Positions 11,427-22,881 of a DNA stretch of 64,000 bases are shown piece by piece; the first letter of the stretch is position 1, and each line of letters begins with the position of its first letter. The position numbers and the translations under genes were made by a program. The stretch is from Poa pratensis (Eukaryota > Streptophyta > Magnoliopsida > Poales > Poaceae), in assembly GCA_947311845.1 (NCBI GenBank), contig CAMZMU010000059.1, positions 36,524,063-36,588,062 of the forward strand, in the 5' to 3' direction. The notes beneath the pieces were generated by a model. It made no database searches. It saw nothing but the letters and a program-made list of their open reading frames with translations, and was not told the origin of the DNA.

Positions 11427-12184
11427 CCTCCAGTGACTAGTGAAAGATACCATAAAAGTCGCCTCCTAAATAGTTGCCGTTACCATCTCTGCAAATGTTG
11501 CCGCAGCACAACTTCCAGTATCCATAGACACTCCGCCATCTACATTTATTTTGGAGAAATTCCCATGAGGTGCTTTCCAGCGTCTAGAAGATCTTATAGT
11601 TAGCAGTTGGTTCTGATTCCGAACGGGCAGAGTAGCCGAATATTCAGTAATATAGCAGCCCACAAAACTATGTATAGCAATCGGACTCTGGAGCCAGAAA
11701 AGGCCCAAGCCCGGTGCTGCATGGGCCGCTAGGGCTATGTAGGTGGGTATCTTGGTTGTATTGCTTTCATATTCAAATATGGCCATATGGGAGCCCTTAT
11801 ACCTAACCGCTCATAGCCAGTAGCCCGTAGGGTTGCACCGCATGGGCAAGCCCACTTTGGACTTTTTTTTCGTTTTTGCTTCTTCGTTTCTTTTCCTATT
11901 TTCGTGTTTTGCTTTTTATAATTTTAGGAGATATTTTCTGTTTCTTTTTTCATATTTATTTTTATTTTTCTGTATTTCCTCAAAATACGTAAAAATATAT
12001 ATTTTTGTATTTCGTGAAAATACGTGAACATTTCTTTTGGGACCATGAATATTTTTTTTGAATCATGTGAACATTCTTTTTGAACCTGGTGAAATTTGTT
12101 TTTATCCACGTGAACAATATTTGTAACCCGTGAACATTTTCTGGACCTAGTGGATAATTTTGTAAACAAAAACATGAACATATG
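11427..12184. other. AT-rich repeat-derived stretch, no gene
   Basis: From about 11850 the sequence is a degenerate array of words like GTGAACATTTTTTTGAACC, a type common inside grass DNA transposons. No coding frame is supported. Confidence 0.5.
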
Positions 12185-12468
12185 TGGCAAGATGGTTAGG
12201 AGGGTGGTTATACCTCTAACCCACCAGAGTTCAAACCACAGGTTTGACGCTGGTGTTTCTCATTTAGGCGGAATATTCTTCAGTGGGAGGCGACGTTCCC
12301 GTCGATAGCGAGGCGCCCGTGGTGACTTCGTCAATCTCAAGACCTGATCCGCCGGCTCAGTCTCTCGGAGGTTCTCATAGGGGTAGGGTGTACGTGTGTG
12401 CGTTCATAGGGGTGAGTGTATGCGCGTGTATGTGAGCGTCTGCGTTGTACTGTGTTTCGCAAAAAAAA
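12185..12468 (+). mobile_element. tRNA-derived SINE
   Basis: The left end carries a Pol III A box (TGGCAAGATGG at 12185) and a B box (GTTCAAACC at 12229-12237), about 45 bp apart as in tRNA genes. A unique body then ends in a TG-rich 3' region (GTGTGCGTTCATAGGGGTGA, then GCGTGTATGTGAGCG) and an A-run at 12461-12468. This head-body-tail structure is that of a grass SINE. The family name is not assigned. Confidence 0.8.
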
Positions 12469-13190
12469 TTGTAAAAAAAAACATTAACATTTTTATAAAA
12501 TATTCACGTATTTCTTGAAAAAGATCTTGTTTTTGAAAATATTCACACATCTCAAAAATTGGTTCCATGTTTCAAAAAGAAAATGTTTGCGGACATCAAA
12601 AAGTGTTTCATGTGTTAAAATATTCATATATGTACCCAAAAATAGGATGATAACATAAAATATGAAAAATAAATTGAATAGAAAAGAATAAAAATGTAAA
12701 AATAATTATATACCTATCACTGGCCACCATTCCCGGCTTAGTAGTATAGAAACCTACGAGTGATTCCCCACCAATGCTCGCAACAAGCGATGCATAGGGG
12801 TCTCCCCTATATATCGCTTCTAGCGAGGGGAAATCCTCGCCCCGCTCACGCCGTTTCGTACGTGGGCCTAGCCCAGCGCGCAGAAAGCTACTGCTCGTCG
12901 TGAGCCACGTTTGAAACAAAAAGAGCTATCAGCGCCCACAACATGCACGAGAGTATTTCTTTTCCTATTTAACTTTCATTTTCATATTTTTATATTCCTT
13001 TTTCTCTATTTAAAAATGTTAACGAGTTCATAACAACAATGTTCACTTTTTTGAAAAAGGATCATGGTTTGAAAAATTGTTCACGTGGTTTTAATAAAAT
13101 GTTCACGGGCTTGAAAAAGGCATGTTCACGGGTTCCAAAAGTTCACGCGGTTTAAAAAATGTTCACTTTGCATTCTGAGCTACGCAAAAA
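12469..13190. repeat. Degenerate array of TTCACGGGTTTGAAAAATG-like words
   Basis: Repeated words such as TTCACGGGCTTGAAAAAGGC and AAAATGTTCAC continue the low-complexity structure seen before the SINE, suggesting that the SINE inserted into one larger transposon body. Around 12700-12900 there is a GC-richer block without a recognised gene. Confidence 0.5.
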
Positions 13191-14949
13191 TGACAAAGTG
13201 TGGATGAGAGTATTCATATTTTCAAATCTCTAAATTTTATCACATTTCGTCATTTTTTGTGAGCCCATATTACAAATAATTTTGCATTGCAATTTTCATA
13301 CTGGTAGGATATAGCATTGGCGAAGTCCAGAATATTTTTCTGAATTTTTTGAAACTTATAATTGTAATTTTTTTAATATTTAAAATGGAGGAATACTTGA
13401 ACTCAGGAACCAAAGACACTACTCCAAGCTTTTATTCTCATTAGGATTAACATGTGTTTCCGAGAGAGTAGATACACTGAGCTAAGCGAGGCTGCATATA
13501 ACCTACAATTACCACCGAAGGAAATAAATTCTCCACCAACCTTCATTCGACTGGTTATGCTTATCAGCTATATATAGGCTTTCATTGTGGTAGAGAGATA
13601 ACAATTCAAGTTGTCCAATTTGTCCCCGCTCGCTACACCATACGATGTAATACAAACACGACGGAATTGGAGGCACTGGGAGAGTAGTCTTTGCAAGATC
13701 GATCCGGTTACCAACAAGTCGGCCTCAGACGCTAAAAATGATACCTAGTATTGTAGCAATGAACTAGCACATTGGAAGGATGTTTCTTTTCAAGGGGACA
13801 AGACTTTGAACCGCATCTGAGAGATCAGCTCAACCGAGCACACGCACACCTCAGTACAGTGGTTCAAAGTTGATGGCATCTTTTCTATGTATCCCTTTTT
13901 GCCAACTTGGGTCCAACATATGCAGAGTAAGAGATATGTCGACAAGGTGGACAATCAAAATTAGCTAGCTCATAGTCAACCCTAGTATATGTTCACGCTT
14001 ATAGTGCTCTTGAGCGAAAACTCGTGCATTTTCTCGTAGAGAGGGCTAAACTTGGTTCATCTTCCATGTTGTCGAAGAGTAAGCTTCTAAGATTTGCACA
14101 TTCTGTCTGGCTTCTGTGTGCTTCATATAGTTTGGTATCGCCTCCGTGGCTGCACATACCTCAGACGCGTACGCATCAAAGTCGATAGGACATTTCACAT
14201 GTTGCAAAGGTAATACCACCCTCCCATCTATGATAATTAGTCCCATCTATGTGATGATGTGCATGTTAATTACTGGGATTCTAGCTATTGCGCAGATCGA
14301 TTGTCAGACTGGCCTTTGCTGGAAGTTTTCATTAGCCCGTTCTTGGATTTATGGCATTGATCGTCTTCGAGAAAAGGTGTGATTTTCCTATCGGTGTCGA
14401 TGTCGGACCTCCCCAGGCGCTGCTTGGCGACATGTTGCTCGCACATGGTTCTAGTTGTAAGTCCCACCAAGCCCTTGCATGCGCAGTTATGCGATATTGC
14501 GATGGTTGGTTGCAGCACAGAACGATTTCGGTGTGGTGGCGCTATATGAACATCGGAATGGCGGCGGCGTTCATGCGGTGTTCTCTTGTTGAAAGCATTG
14601 ACTGAACTTTGCTGGGACTTCTCTTCGGGGGAAAACTCGTGATCTGGCCGTTTGTGGTTGGATACAGTACGTGGACATCATGCGTCGTTCCCTTTTTTGA
14701 AAAGCGTCGTTGTTGGAGCAGCTCTCATGATTTTCGAATTTTTTTAACCAGAGGGAGCACGGGTGCTCAGGAGCAAAAGGTGTTTTTCGCAACATATAGA
14801 GCATTGGCTTGACTGGGTTTCTCAATTCTCACTACCAGGGCCTGCTCACTACTACTCTCATCCATCCACCTAGAGCCTCATTTGCCGGATGCTGCAAAGG
14901 AAGTTAGCTCAGCACACTACACCTGCACAGCCTAAGCAGCTCCAAACTT
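13191..14949. other. Intergenic stretch, no supported gene
   Basis: No coding frame resembles a known family. Around 14245-14335 the sequence is a diverged copy of 6160-6250 (shared GGGATTCTAGC and GCGCAGATCG). The 14330-14800 part is GC-richer and could be a transposon body, but it has no defined ends. Confidence 0.4.
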
Positions 14950-16293
14950 TATTTTTATAGATCACGCTTCTTTTGGCAAAGCGATGAGCATAAACGGAAA
15001 TATGGGTTAACTAAATGGAACATTATATGCTGACCGAAAGACCAAGGGGTCTCGGCATTGAGGTTTTAGAGCTAAAAAACAAGTGTTTGCTTAGCAAATG
15101 GCTGTTTAAGCTCTTGAATGAAGATGGAGTATGGCAAGAACTATTACGAAACAAATACCTAGGTAATAAGACGTTGGCGCAAGTTGAAACTTGTCCAACA
15201 GATTCTCCTTTTTGGAAAGGCCTTATGGGAGTTAAAGAGGAGTTCTTTAATAAAGGTTTTTTCAACATTGGTAATGGAAAAGTTACTAGGTTTTGGGAAG
15301 ACACATGGTTAGGAGATACTCGTCTACTACAATAATATCCATCATTATATAATATTGTGCAGCAAAAAAATGTTTCGGTGCATGATGTTCTTAATGGGGC
15401 GCCACCTTTGAATATGTCTTTTAGGAGGGCTCTAATCGGAGATCGGTGGGATGCATGGTCACACTTATGCCTTCGATTAATGGATATTAACTTAACGGAT
15501 AATACGGATACTTTAGTTTGGAAACTTACCATTAATGGTGTTTTTACGGTCAAATCAATGTATGAGGATTTGATGAACGGACATACTAGATTTTTGCGTA
15601 AATACTTGTGGAAGTTGAAAATTCCTCTCAAGATAAAAATATTCATGTGGTTCCTCAATAGAAAAGTCTTGCTCACAAAGGATAATCTCATCAAAAGGAA
15701 TTGGTATGGATGCACTAAATGCTCTTTTTGTGGATGTGAGGAGTCTGTAGATCATTTATTCATCACGTGTCATTTTGCTAGATTAATATGGCGTGTGGTT
15801 TTTTGTACTTACAATATCCCTCCTCCTGCAAATGTTTCCAATATGTTTGGAAATTGGTTGAATGAGATTGATAAAAAGACCAAAGCTAGAATTCGTATCG
15901 GCATTTCAGCTATATGTTGGTCTATATGGAATTGCAGGAATAATCTCGTTTTTAACAGGAAAACAAACTTTCATGTCTTACAAGTTATCAATATGGCGAC
16001 TTACTGGATCTAGCTATGGGTTACCCTGCTTACTTCGGACCAGCAAGAACTTATGGTTTCTGGATGTGCTCGGCTCCTGTTGGTGGCACAGGAGTTTTTA
16101 TCCCGACATACGTGGCAGCATACTAGTCGACTTTTGTAGTTGAAATTATGTTGTTCTTTCGATGGTTGATACATGTCTCAACCTTATGTGATCGTTGTTT
16201 TGTAATAAGATGATACTCGAATAATTTTAATAAAAAGCTGTATGCATCACTCGATGCAGAGGCCGGGCTTCTCCCCATTTCTAAAAAAAAAAA
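14950..16293 (+). mobile_element. 5'-truncated LINE, zf-RVT C-terminal region
   Basis: The frames read as the C-terminal part of a plant LINE ORF2 downstream of the reverse transcriptase: a region starting SRFFWQSDEHKRKYGLTKWN, then FRRALIGDRWDAW, then the zf-RVT zinc-knuckle segment (CTKCSFCGCEESVDHLFITC near 15705-15770). The poly(A) tail is at 16283-16293. Damage: a TGA near 15029, a missing G near 15048 that shifts frame, a TAA at 15333, and a stop at 16011-16013. The catalytic RT domain is absent, so the copy is dead. No convincing target duplication was found. Confidence 0.85.
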
Positions 16294-17678
16294 GTTTCTT
16301 CGGAGAAAAAGCATGACTAAGCTGGTCGTTGGTACACGAGGCTCGATCCATCGGCGCCAAGTGTGACAATGCTCCATGCCTGCATGATGCATCAAAGTCG
16401 CCGGTCTCTTAATTGCAGTACACCACCGATCGGCAGTGGTATCGATCCCCGCCCACCCGCTCGCTTGACCCAATGCTCCTAGGATTGCTTACCAACCAAG
16501 AGAGCTGAAAGTCCGGGAGCATGGAGCTGCAGCCACCACCTTCGTGACCTGCATGTTGTTGATAGGTCCAGCGGGAGGAGAGGACACTAGCTGGACCATG
16601 TAGTAAGTGATGTAGATCGTCGTAATGTCGTTTATGTGAGTGTAATGGCGGCTGGTCGCCTGCAGCGAGCGGCTGCGCCAGTGCGTGGTTGTTGCCGCGG
16701 GAGAAAATATTGCGATCGCGGGAAACGTACGCGTGTGCCAGATGCGACCTACTCCGTACTTCGTACTGTACGTATGTACTCTGGTTGTTCACTGTTCACC
16801 AAGATCGAGCGCGATCTGTACGTCCAGCCAGCGGATCTGTACGTCTGATACTGTGTACGTACTACACAGAGTTGAGGTACGCTCGACCGTTCCCATTCGA
16901 AAAACATCGATCCATCGGGTCCTCTACTCCTCCACTCCAGGCTTCGCATATATGCACAAGAAATTTCTTTATCACCTACTGCACTACTGGATGCGCGTCT
17001 TTGCATTCAAGCTCCATGAAGAATGTGAGTGTTGCTCCAGATCTGATGATCGATGTTTTACCAGCTGTGTGCCATCAATTATGCATTACCGTGAATTAAC
17101 GAAGCCGTATACCATCAATTATGCATTACCGGGAATAGTTGACTTTGTAGACTGCAAAACCATAGAACAATAGCAACGCCAGAGCACAATCACCAAACCC
17201 ATCTCGAAAATCTGTGTAACCGGTCACTGTCTCAACTCGCAACTTCGCAAGTAGGACTACACAGACTGAATTGCAAGCATCTCACCGGCCGTGGCCCAGT
17301 TGTTTATCCACTCCCAAAACGCCAAGGTGAGCTCGATCAAGAGAGCGGAATATATTGATCCGAGGCACGTGGAACTGTCGGTTCTGTTCGCGATCGACAA
17401 TATGCATGTTTCCATAGTCCACACGCCACGAGACAACAGCACATAGACGTTCCAAAGGTAAAACGCCGATACGCTCGTGCCGTGTGTCCGGCCGGCCGGC
17501 GGCAGCCACACCACGCCAACGCTAAACGAACGAACATGCACTTATGCTGGAGCACTGCACATTTACACTATCAGACACAGTAACGATCGATCGGACAGCC
17601 ACATGCACCTAAGAACAGCGCGATCGATCAACTCGCCATATATATGGACTGGAACGGCGGCGTGCACTTGACCGGCGC
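16294..17678. other. Intergenic stretch, no supported gene
   Basis: No protein-like frame. A short local duplication of ACCATCAATTATGCATTACCG lies near 17070 and 17110. The last few hundred bases are the 3' flank of the minus-strand DUF688-like gene. Confidence 0.45.
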
Positions 17679-18404
17679 CTACGCCCAGCCGGCGGCCTCC
17701 CTCCGGCCACCCCCGCAGAACTGCACCGTCCACGGGCTCGGCCGGACCCCTCCGAGGCAGAGCACCCCCTTCGTCGCGGGCGCCTCGTAGTCGTAGTAAT
17801 GGTAGTAGAGCGGCTGAGCTCCGGTCTCCTCCGGGCAGCTGCTCGAGCCGCCAGAGATGAGCCAGCGGGTGGACGAGGACTGCACCGACGCCGTGGACGA
17901 GGAGTCCGCCGACGACGACACCCGGGACTTGCCGAGAGCGATCCGGCGGAACACGGCGGCGATGAAGCCGATCTTGATCCACACGAGCTTCTTGTAGCCG
18001 CAGCGGTACTTGCTCCTGCCGCCGCCGCCTGTGTTGTAGCTCTTGTCGCCAGCTCCCTTGCTCCTGCCGTGGCCGTGCGGCGCCGCGGCGGAACGCAGGT
18101 GGTAGGACGGCGGGGGAGTGATGTCCGGGAGGACGCCGGCGGCGGCGGACATGGTCCTGCAGGAGTCGGAGTCCTTGGGCGTGCCGGGGTGGGACTCCCA
18201 GCCGAAGGGCACGGCGCCGGGGCCGGCGCCGTAGTAGCGGAAGGAGGGGTTGGCGAGGGAGCTCTCCTTGGTGAGCAGCCGCGCGTAGAACTCGCCGTCG
18301 TGGGTGATGCGCAGCGGGCTCTGCGGGTAGTTGGGGGTCGCCGCGCCGCTCCGGGGCGTCGGCAGCGGCATCGGCATCGGCATCGGCATCTCGCGCCCTC
18401 TCAT
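17679..18404 (-). CDS. DUF688-like protein, single exon
   Basis: An intact 241-residue frame from ATG at 18404 to the stop at 17679. Near residue 65-75 it has the motif AVPFGWESHPGTPKDS, which fits the P-F-x-W-E-x-x-P-G-x-P signature of the plant DUF688 group (Pfam PF05097). That family has no firmly established biochemical role. The N-terminus has a run of Met-Pro repeats. The middle has a basic segment (RSKYRCGYKKLVWIKIGF), followed by a Ser-rich stretch (SSSADSSSTASVQSSS). There is no signal peptide or clear membrane segment. GC content and codon use are high, as in many grass single-exon genes. A TATA box lies about 125 bp upstream of the ATG. Flanks are transposon-rich and give no functional hint. 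The gene call is firm; the family call is moderate because only the core motif could be matched by eye. Confidence 0.8.
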   Translation of the reverse strand: MRGREMPMPMPMPLPTPRSGAATPNYPQSPLRITHDGEFYARLLTKESSLANPSFRYYGAGPGAVPFGWESHPGTPKDSDSCRTMSAAAGVLPDITPPPSYHLRSAAAPHGHGRSKGAGDKSYNTGGGGRSKYRCGYKKLVWIKIGFIAAVFRRIALGKSRVSSSADSSSTASVQSSSTRWLISGGSSSCPEETGAQPLYYHYYDYEAPATKGVLCLGGVRPSPWTVQFCGGGRREAAGWA

Positions 18405-18528
18405 GACGATCTCGAGGCTAGCTATGGCCAGCCAGTACGTGCTGGTAGGTGTGGGATTAATTGGTCGCCGCGTGGGGGAGAGTGGAGCGGGAACGATCCG
18501 AGAACTCAGAGTGATCCGATGGCGCGCC

Positions 18529-18537
18529 TTTTATATA
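18529..18537 (-). promoter_or_regulatory. TATA box of the DUF688-like gene
   Basis: Minus strand TATATAAAA, 125 bp upstream of the start codon, which leaves room for a short leader. It sits just before the GC-rich GGCGCGCC word. Confidence 0.65.
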
Positions 18538-18539
18538 CC

Positions 18540-19383
18540 CAGGATCTCCTGCTCGATCGCTGTGGTCACTTGCGATCCAAACTACTCGTGGCGCTTTTTC
18601 CTACCCACTTGCGGGGAATGACACGGTGGCACGTGCCGAGCTGAGAAACGCACCAGCCAGCGCGCGTACGTATAGTCCATGCAACAGCTTTAATCGTCAT
18701 CTTGTATTGTAGTAGAGCTTGATATGTTTTCTACAAATTCAAATCTTACAAAATTTTACTTCGCACACGAAACTAATATGCACTATATTTGACATGGGAG
18801 AAATATATAACCAAGGTACGCAATTTGTTCATTTCTGCGAAATTTGTAGTGTGTTCATCCGAAATATGGGCTTAACAACAATGAGGAGGCGACGAGGTTG
18901 TGATAGGAGAGAAAGGAAAATGATGGCCATGCATGGGTGGCTCTAAGAAAGAAGGCCATAGTCGCGACCTAAGCTTGACACACAACGTTCATGCAATAGT
19001 GTAGTTCATGTATATATTTCCAAGATGCCTTCGAATTTACGTTGTTAAGTCATCGACGCTTTATCCAACAAAAATTGAGTAGTTACACTATTTTCCTAGG
19101 TTGATTACAAATTGGGAGTTTTGAATTTTTGTAACGAGTTGTGTCTGCATCAGCATGTCGAGAGTGTGCATCTCAATTGTCATCAAAAGAAAAGGAACAA
19201 ATCCGATAAAACATGTTATGAAGTGAACACATGCCAAAACTTGCGCGGAAAGACAAGAAACATACGATCATTATACCAATAGTAAATTGCACGAACACGC
19301 ACCTATTGGAGGTCGGAGTAACAAAAGAAAAACTTCGAGTCTTTGTAACAAAAAACCAACTACCGAGGCTAGTTGCAACAAGG
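18540..19383. other. Promoter flank and intergenic stretch
   Basis: Upstream flank of the DUF688-like gene followed by AT-rich sequence with no supported gene, up to the target duplication of the next retroposon. Confidence 0.45.
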
Positions 19384-19399
19384 ATGATATGACATGATA

Positions 19400-20205
19400 A
19401 ACAAACAATCCTCTCCGCTCACGATACGTGAGAGCTCCAAACCTAGCCGCCGCCACCACCTCCGTCTCCACCATAGGTTGGTTCACTCTCCTCCGGCCAG
19501 ACTCGCCGGCGTCGGGAGGGGTGGAGAACCCGATCTATGAGTGGAGTTTTCAATAAAATTAGTGTTTCTCAATAGATTGGGTTAGGGTTTTGGTAGTCGT
19601 CTTTTTCTTTGATGGAGATGGTTTCGTCTATAATAAGTAATCTTCGGCCTTTCGTTCGACGACGAAATCTCCTTCCCGGTGTCACTGGTGGTGTTGAAAG
19701 ATTATATTTGTCTAGGTATGGTTCTTCAGATCTTGCTTCGCCGGATTGATTTTGGCTTTTTTTTCTCATGATTGCCGCGAGGAGCATTGTCCTCGCAATA
19801 TCTATCCCGGCTACTACGTTCTCGACAATGGTGATTCGTTCTCTCGGCTCCCAATGACGTCGACCAAATTGTTCGGTTGTTTTTCTCTGAATTATCAGGG
19901 TTGGTACTCTTGCCGATGTTGTTTGATAATTTTAATGGCTGCGTGCGTGCACAAAGCATTGGCATTGCGGTTCAAAATTAAAATTGTGGGAGGACCTTCG
20001 TTGGTAGTCACATGTCTGTGGTTTGGTATCTTTACCATTGTTTTACGCTACCTTAAGAAAATTACAAATTGTGTCATGTAAGAAGAAAGGGCTAGAAGAT
20101 CTTAAATATTTACTCGTCTCTTATAATCTTTATTTTGTAATCAATGTAGTCAGCTCATGTATCTCTACCATGTACTATTTACTACTATTTGATCGTCAAA
20201 AAAAA
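19400..20205 (+). mobile_element. Short non-LTR retroposon with 16-bp target duplication
   Basis: The 806-bp body is flanked by a perfect direct repeat ATGATATGACATGATA (19384-19399 and 20206-20221) and ends in a run of nine A residues before the right repeat. The left part is GC-rich like a 5' untranslated leader; the right part is T-rich like a LINE 3' end. It contains no reverse transcriptase. It was therefore moved by machinery supplied in trans: either an internally deleted LINE or a retroposed transcript. I do not recognise a source gene. Confidence 0.8.
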
Positions 20206-20221
20206 ATGATATGACATGATA

Positions 20222-21052
20222 GGTTTGTAGTGGCCAACAACTTGCGCGATCAATATACTGTTCATGATTCTGAATTAAGCACTAGTATCCACTAATAGTA
20301 CTATCGGAATAACTGTGGTAGACCAAAAAAAATTCCATGTGCATGCACGAAGCTAGCAGTCCACCTGCCAACTGAGGGACATGCTGAAACATGCAGGCGC
20401 GCTCGACAAAAGCTACGCAGGAAGCCCTCAACCTCAGCAAAACAGCGACTGATCTGCACGAAATGGATCAACACGAATACACGATCGAAGCAGCTCAGCG
20501 ATCGATAGGAACTCTGAGGCCACGCCCCCAAGTAATAATCTGTTGAGAAACAGTGGAACGACCAAAGAATGGCAGGGTATGCTAGCTTGCGACTATCTTT
20601 CTCCGCTTTTAGCGAGGGCTGACAGAGTTCAGCTAAGAAAAATCTTCAAAACTAATCACGCATGTGTCACGCTGATCATCTTGAAGATACGGCGAACTTG
20701 TATGCGCAGCCCTTGTCGGCGGCACCGTGATCAGACTGCATTAGTTCATAGTTACTATATTACGGCGGACAGAGTTTCTTGCGTTAAAAAACATAGATGC
20801 AGAATTTTGGCCTCACGATCGATGGTCTTGGTCCTTTGAATACCCGAATTCAGATCTCGCTGTGTTCTGGCATGTGGGGTGTATATCGCAGAATACATCT
20901 TGGACAGACACATGCTTGACAGCAGAGGCGAAGTGATTTTATTGCTGGAACATTTGACTATTTGGACCTCACTGCGCATGCCCAATGCTATTTATTTATT
21001 TTTGAACAGGATGTTGAATGCTGTTTGGAATGCAATTTGCACACTGCGTGTC
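20222..21052. other. Intergenic stretch, no supported gene
   Basis: No protein-like frame. It ends at the target duplication of the hAT MITE. Confidence 0.45.
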
Positions 21053-21207
21053 CAGTGGCGGAGCTAGACTCCAGTACCAGTGATGTCAATACGTTATGCT
21101 GCTTGGTACTTCTAGAGACTGATGCATAAAATTTGAGAAATTGAAGGGACATTTGGAAAACCTGTGATGTCAAGCGACATCATATACTGTGAGCAGCTCC
21201 GCCACTG
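21053..21207. mobile_element. hAT-type MITE with 8-bp target duplication
   Basis: The ends CAGTGGCGGAGCT and AGCTCCGCCACTG form a perfect 13-bp terminal inverted repeat, flanked by the 8-bp direct repeat TGCGTGTC (21045-21052 and 21208-21215). An 8-bp duplication and a CAGNGGCGGA end are characteristic of hAT elements. At 155 bp with no coding capacity it is a MITE. Confidence 0.93.
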
Positions 21208-21215
21208 TGCGTGTC

Positions 21216-21733
21216 AGCACGTTCACCTCGCTTGACAGCACGCGCTTGTGGCTTCGATTTTTTTCTTCTTTTTGACACTTGGCTGAACATGCCGTATATA
21301 ATGTCTGCACACAAGTTTGTCTAAAATTGTAAAAGGATTTGGTACAAATGATTTATTCTTACAGCTCACAGATGGGCTATTACTTACATGACCGCCTATG
21401 GATACGACACTTTTCATCCGACTTTCGTACCATATGGCTCAGGGCTGTTTTAAATCATGGGATTTTGCATACGACACTTTCACCCGATTTTCGTACCACA
21501 CCATAATCCGTAGGGTTACGACGTCGAGCGTCTTAACCGGAGGGTCGTTCGGGTTATATCGGATGAGGGTCGGAAGCATAACAGAATTCTCTCTTCCTCG
21601 ATCCTCTATACCAAAATTCCCCGGAGTTAGTTAGAAAAAGAGAGATTGCCCTTTTCTGAGCTCCATCTGCTAGGTCGTCCATGCTCCACCTCATGATTCA
21701 CCGACATGCAAAGGTTGAAAACGATCTTGTTTA
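21216..21733. other. Intergenic stretch with an internal repeat
   Basis: No gene. The phrase ATACGACACTTTTCATCCGA near 21402 recurs in altered form near 21470 (ATACGACACTTTCACCCGAT), each followed by TTTCGTACCA, giving a local repeat of about 70 bp. Confidence 0.45.
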
Positions 21734-22693
21734 TCTATACTAGGAAAATTGACCGTGCGATGCCACGGGGAAAAATCAACAGCGGCGCTAGGAACCATAT
21801 GGTCGCGACTCTCCCAGGCGATGGCAAACGGCGGCGACCAAGGAGGCGACGAACCAGGGCATAAGGAGGACAGGGAGACGGTTCAGCGGGACCAGAGGCT
21901 CACCACGAATTCAATGGAGGGCTCGGCGAGGTCGGGGGCGGGGAGTAGGCGGCGAATCGATCGGCGGCGTCCGGCGGCCGGCCCCGGAGAAGACGACCAC
22001 GGTGGCGACGATTCTGGCGCGCCTCGGGCGTCCTAGCACGCGAGACTTGACAGAAATAGAGAGGGGATAAGCATGCATGAATTTGACATAAACATGTAGG
22101 TTACAATTTTCTGAACATTCTGATATATTACTTGTATTTTTCTGGTAACCCGTGCCTTGCAACCTGGGGGCGTGATTTGGAGAGGGGCGAGCGAGAAACG
22201 GCGAGCGAGAATGGTAGCCTGGGGCGTGATTTGGAGAGGGAGGAGAGGGGAAATGGAGATGGGCGCGAGGGCTACATATAGCAACAAACGGCGCTCGATT
22301 TGGTGGAGTAATTAGCCCGCAATCAATCAAATTAAATCGGCCGTTTTCGGATTCTTCGTGCGCGTGATTTCCGGCTGGAGGTTGGGCCTCGCCTGACAGG
22401 TGGGGCCAGGCTGTCAGTGAGATAAGGGGAGAGAGGGCGCACTGGGCTGCTGATGGGCTGCTCTGCGCTGCACGCGCGGTAGATAAAGCCTGGGCCGCCT
22501 CGAGTTGGTCTGCTACTCTTTTTTTTAACCTTTTCCTTTTCTGTTTTCTGAAAAATGATAAATAAAAGTCAACACGTAGCAACGCAGGGCATATTTTCTT
22601 ATATATAAAAAATTATACGCATTGGCCAAATACTCATATCAGATGTAATAATAAAATTTTCTTTCCCGTTGCAACGCACGGGTCTTTTACTAG
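21734..22693 (+). mobile_element. Short non-autonomous Helitron, both ends present
   Basis: The 5' end is TCTATACTAGGAAAA at 21734, preceded by host A. The 3' end is CTAG at 22690-22693, followed by host T. The hairpin CCCGTTGCAACGCACGGG at 22665-22682 lies 7 bp inside the terminus and nearly matches the hairpin of the 840-4694 element. The length is 960 bp and there is no replicase. The left third (about 21900-22035) is GC-rich and open on both strands, perhaps a small captured fragment. Hairpin-like words also occur internally (ACCCGTGCCTTGCAACC near 22147, CACGTAGCAACGCAGGG near 22573), suggesting nested or fused ends. Confidence 0.85.
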
Positions 22694-22730
22694 TAAAGTG
22701 CGACTTGGAGGGTGACAATCCTCCAAACAG

Positions 22731-22881
22731 TTTAATAGAAGAATTTGGGGTGTGTACACACGAGAGAGCCGGCTATGTCTCGTAACCATTTTAATAGAAG
22801 AATTTGGGGGTGTGTACACACGAGAACTCGGAACCTCGCGAGTAAGGTAGGTATCAGCACCTCGTAACCATCTGGGCTATG
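22731..22881 (-). repeat. Head-to-tail partial dimer of a tRNA-derived repeat
   Basis: Two direct copies start TTTAATAGAAGAATTTGGGG (22731 and 22790), share TGTGTACACACGAGA and end CTCGTAACCAT. The second keeps a middle part that the first lacks. Read on the minus strand, the longer copy has an A-box-like TAGCCCAGATGG (22879-22868) and a B-box-like GGTTCCGAGTTC, as in a SINE head. Confidence 0.55.

Noticed and set aside
15015..16293. Target duplication for the 15 kb LINE
   Set aside because: No direct repeat of the sequence after the poly(A) (GTTTCTTCGG) was found near the 5' junction.
17799..18644. 281-codon plus-strand open frame
   Set aside because: Antisense shadow of the DUF688-like gene, which has the family motif and a TATA box on the minus strand.
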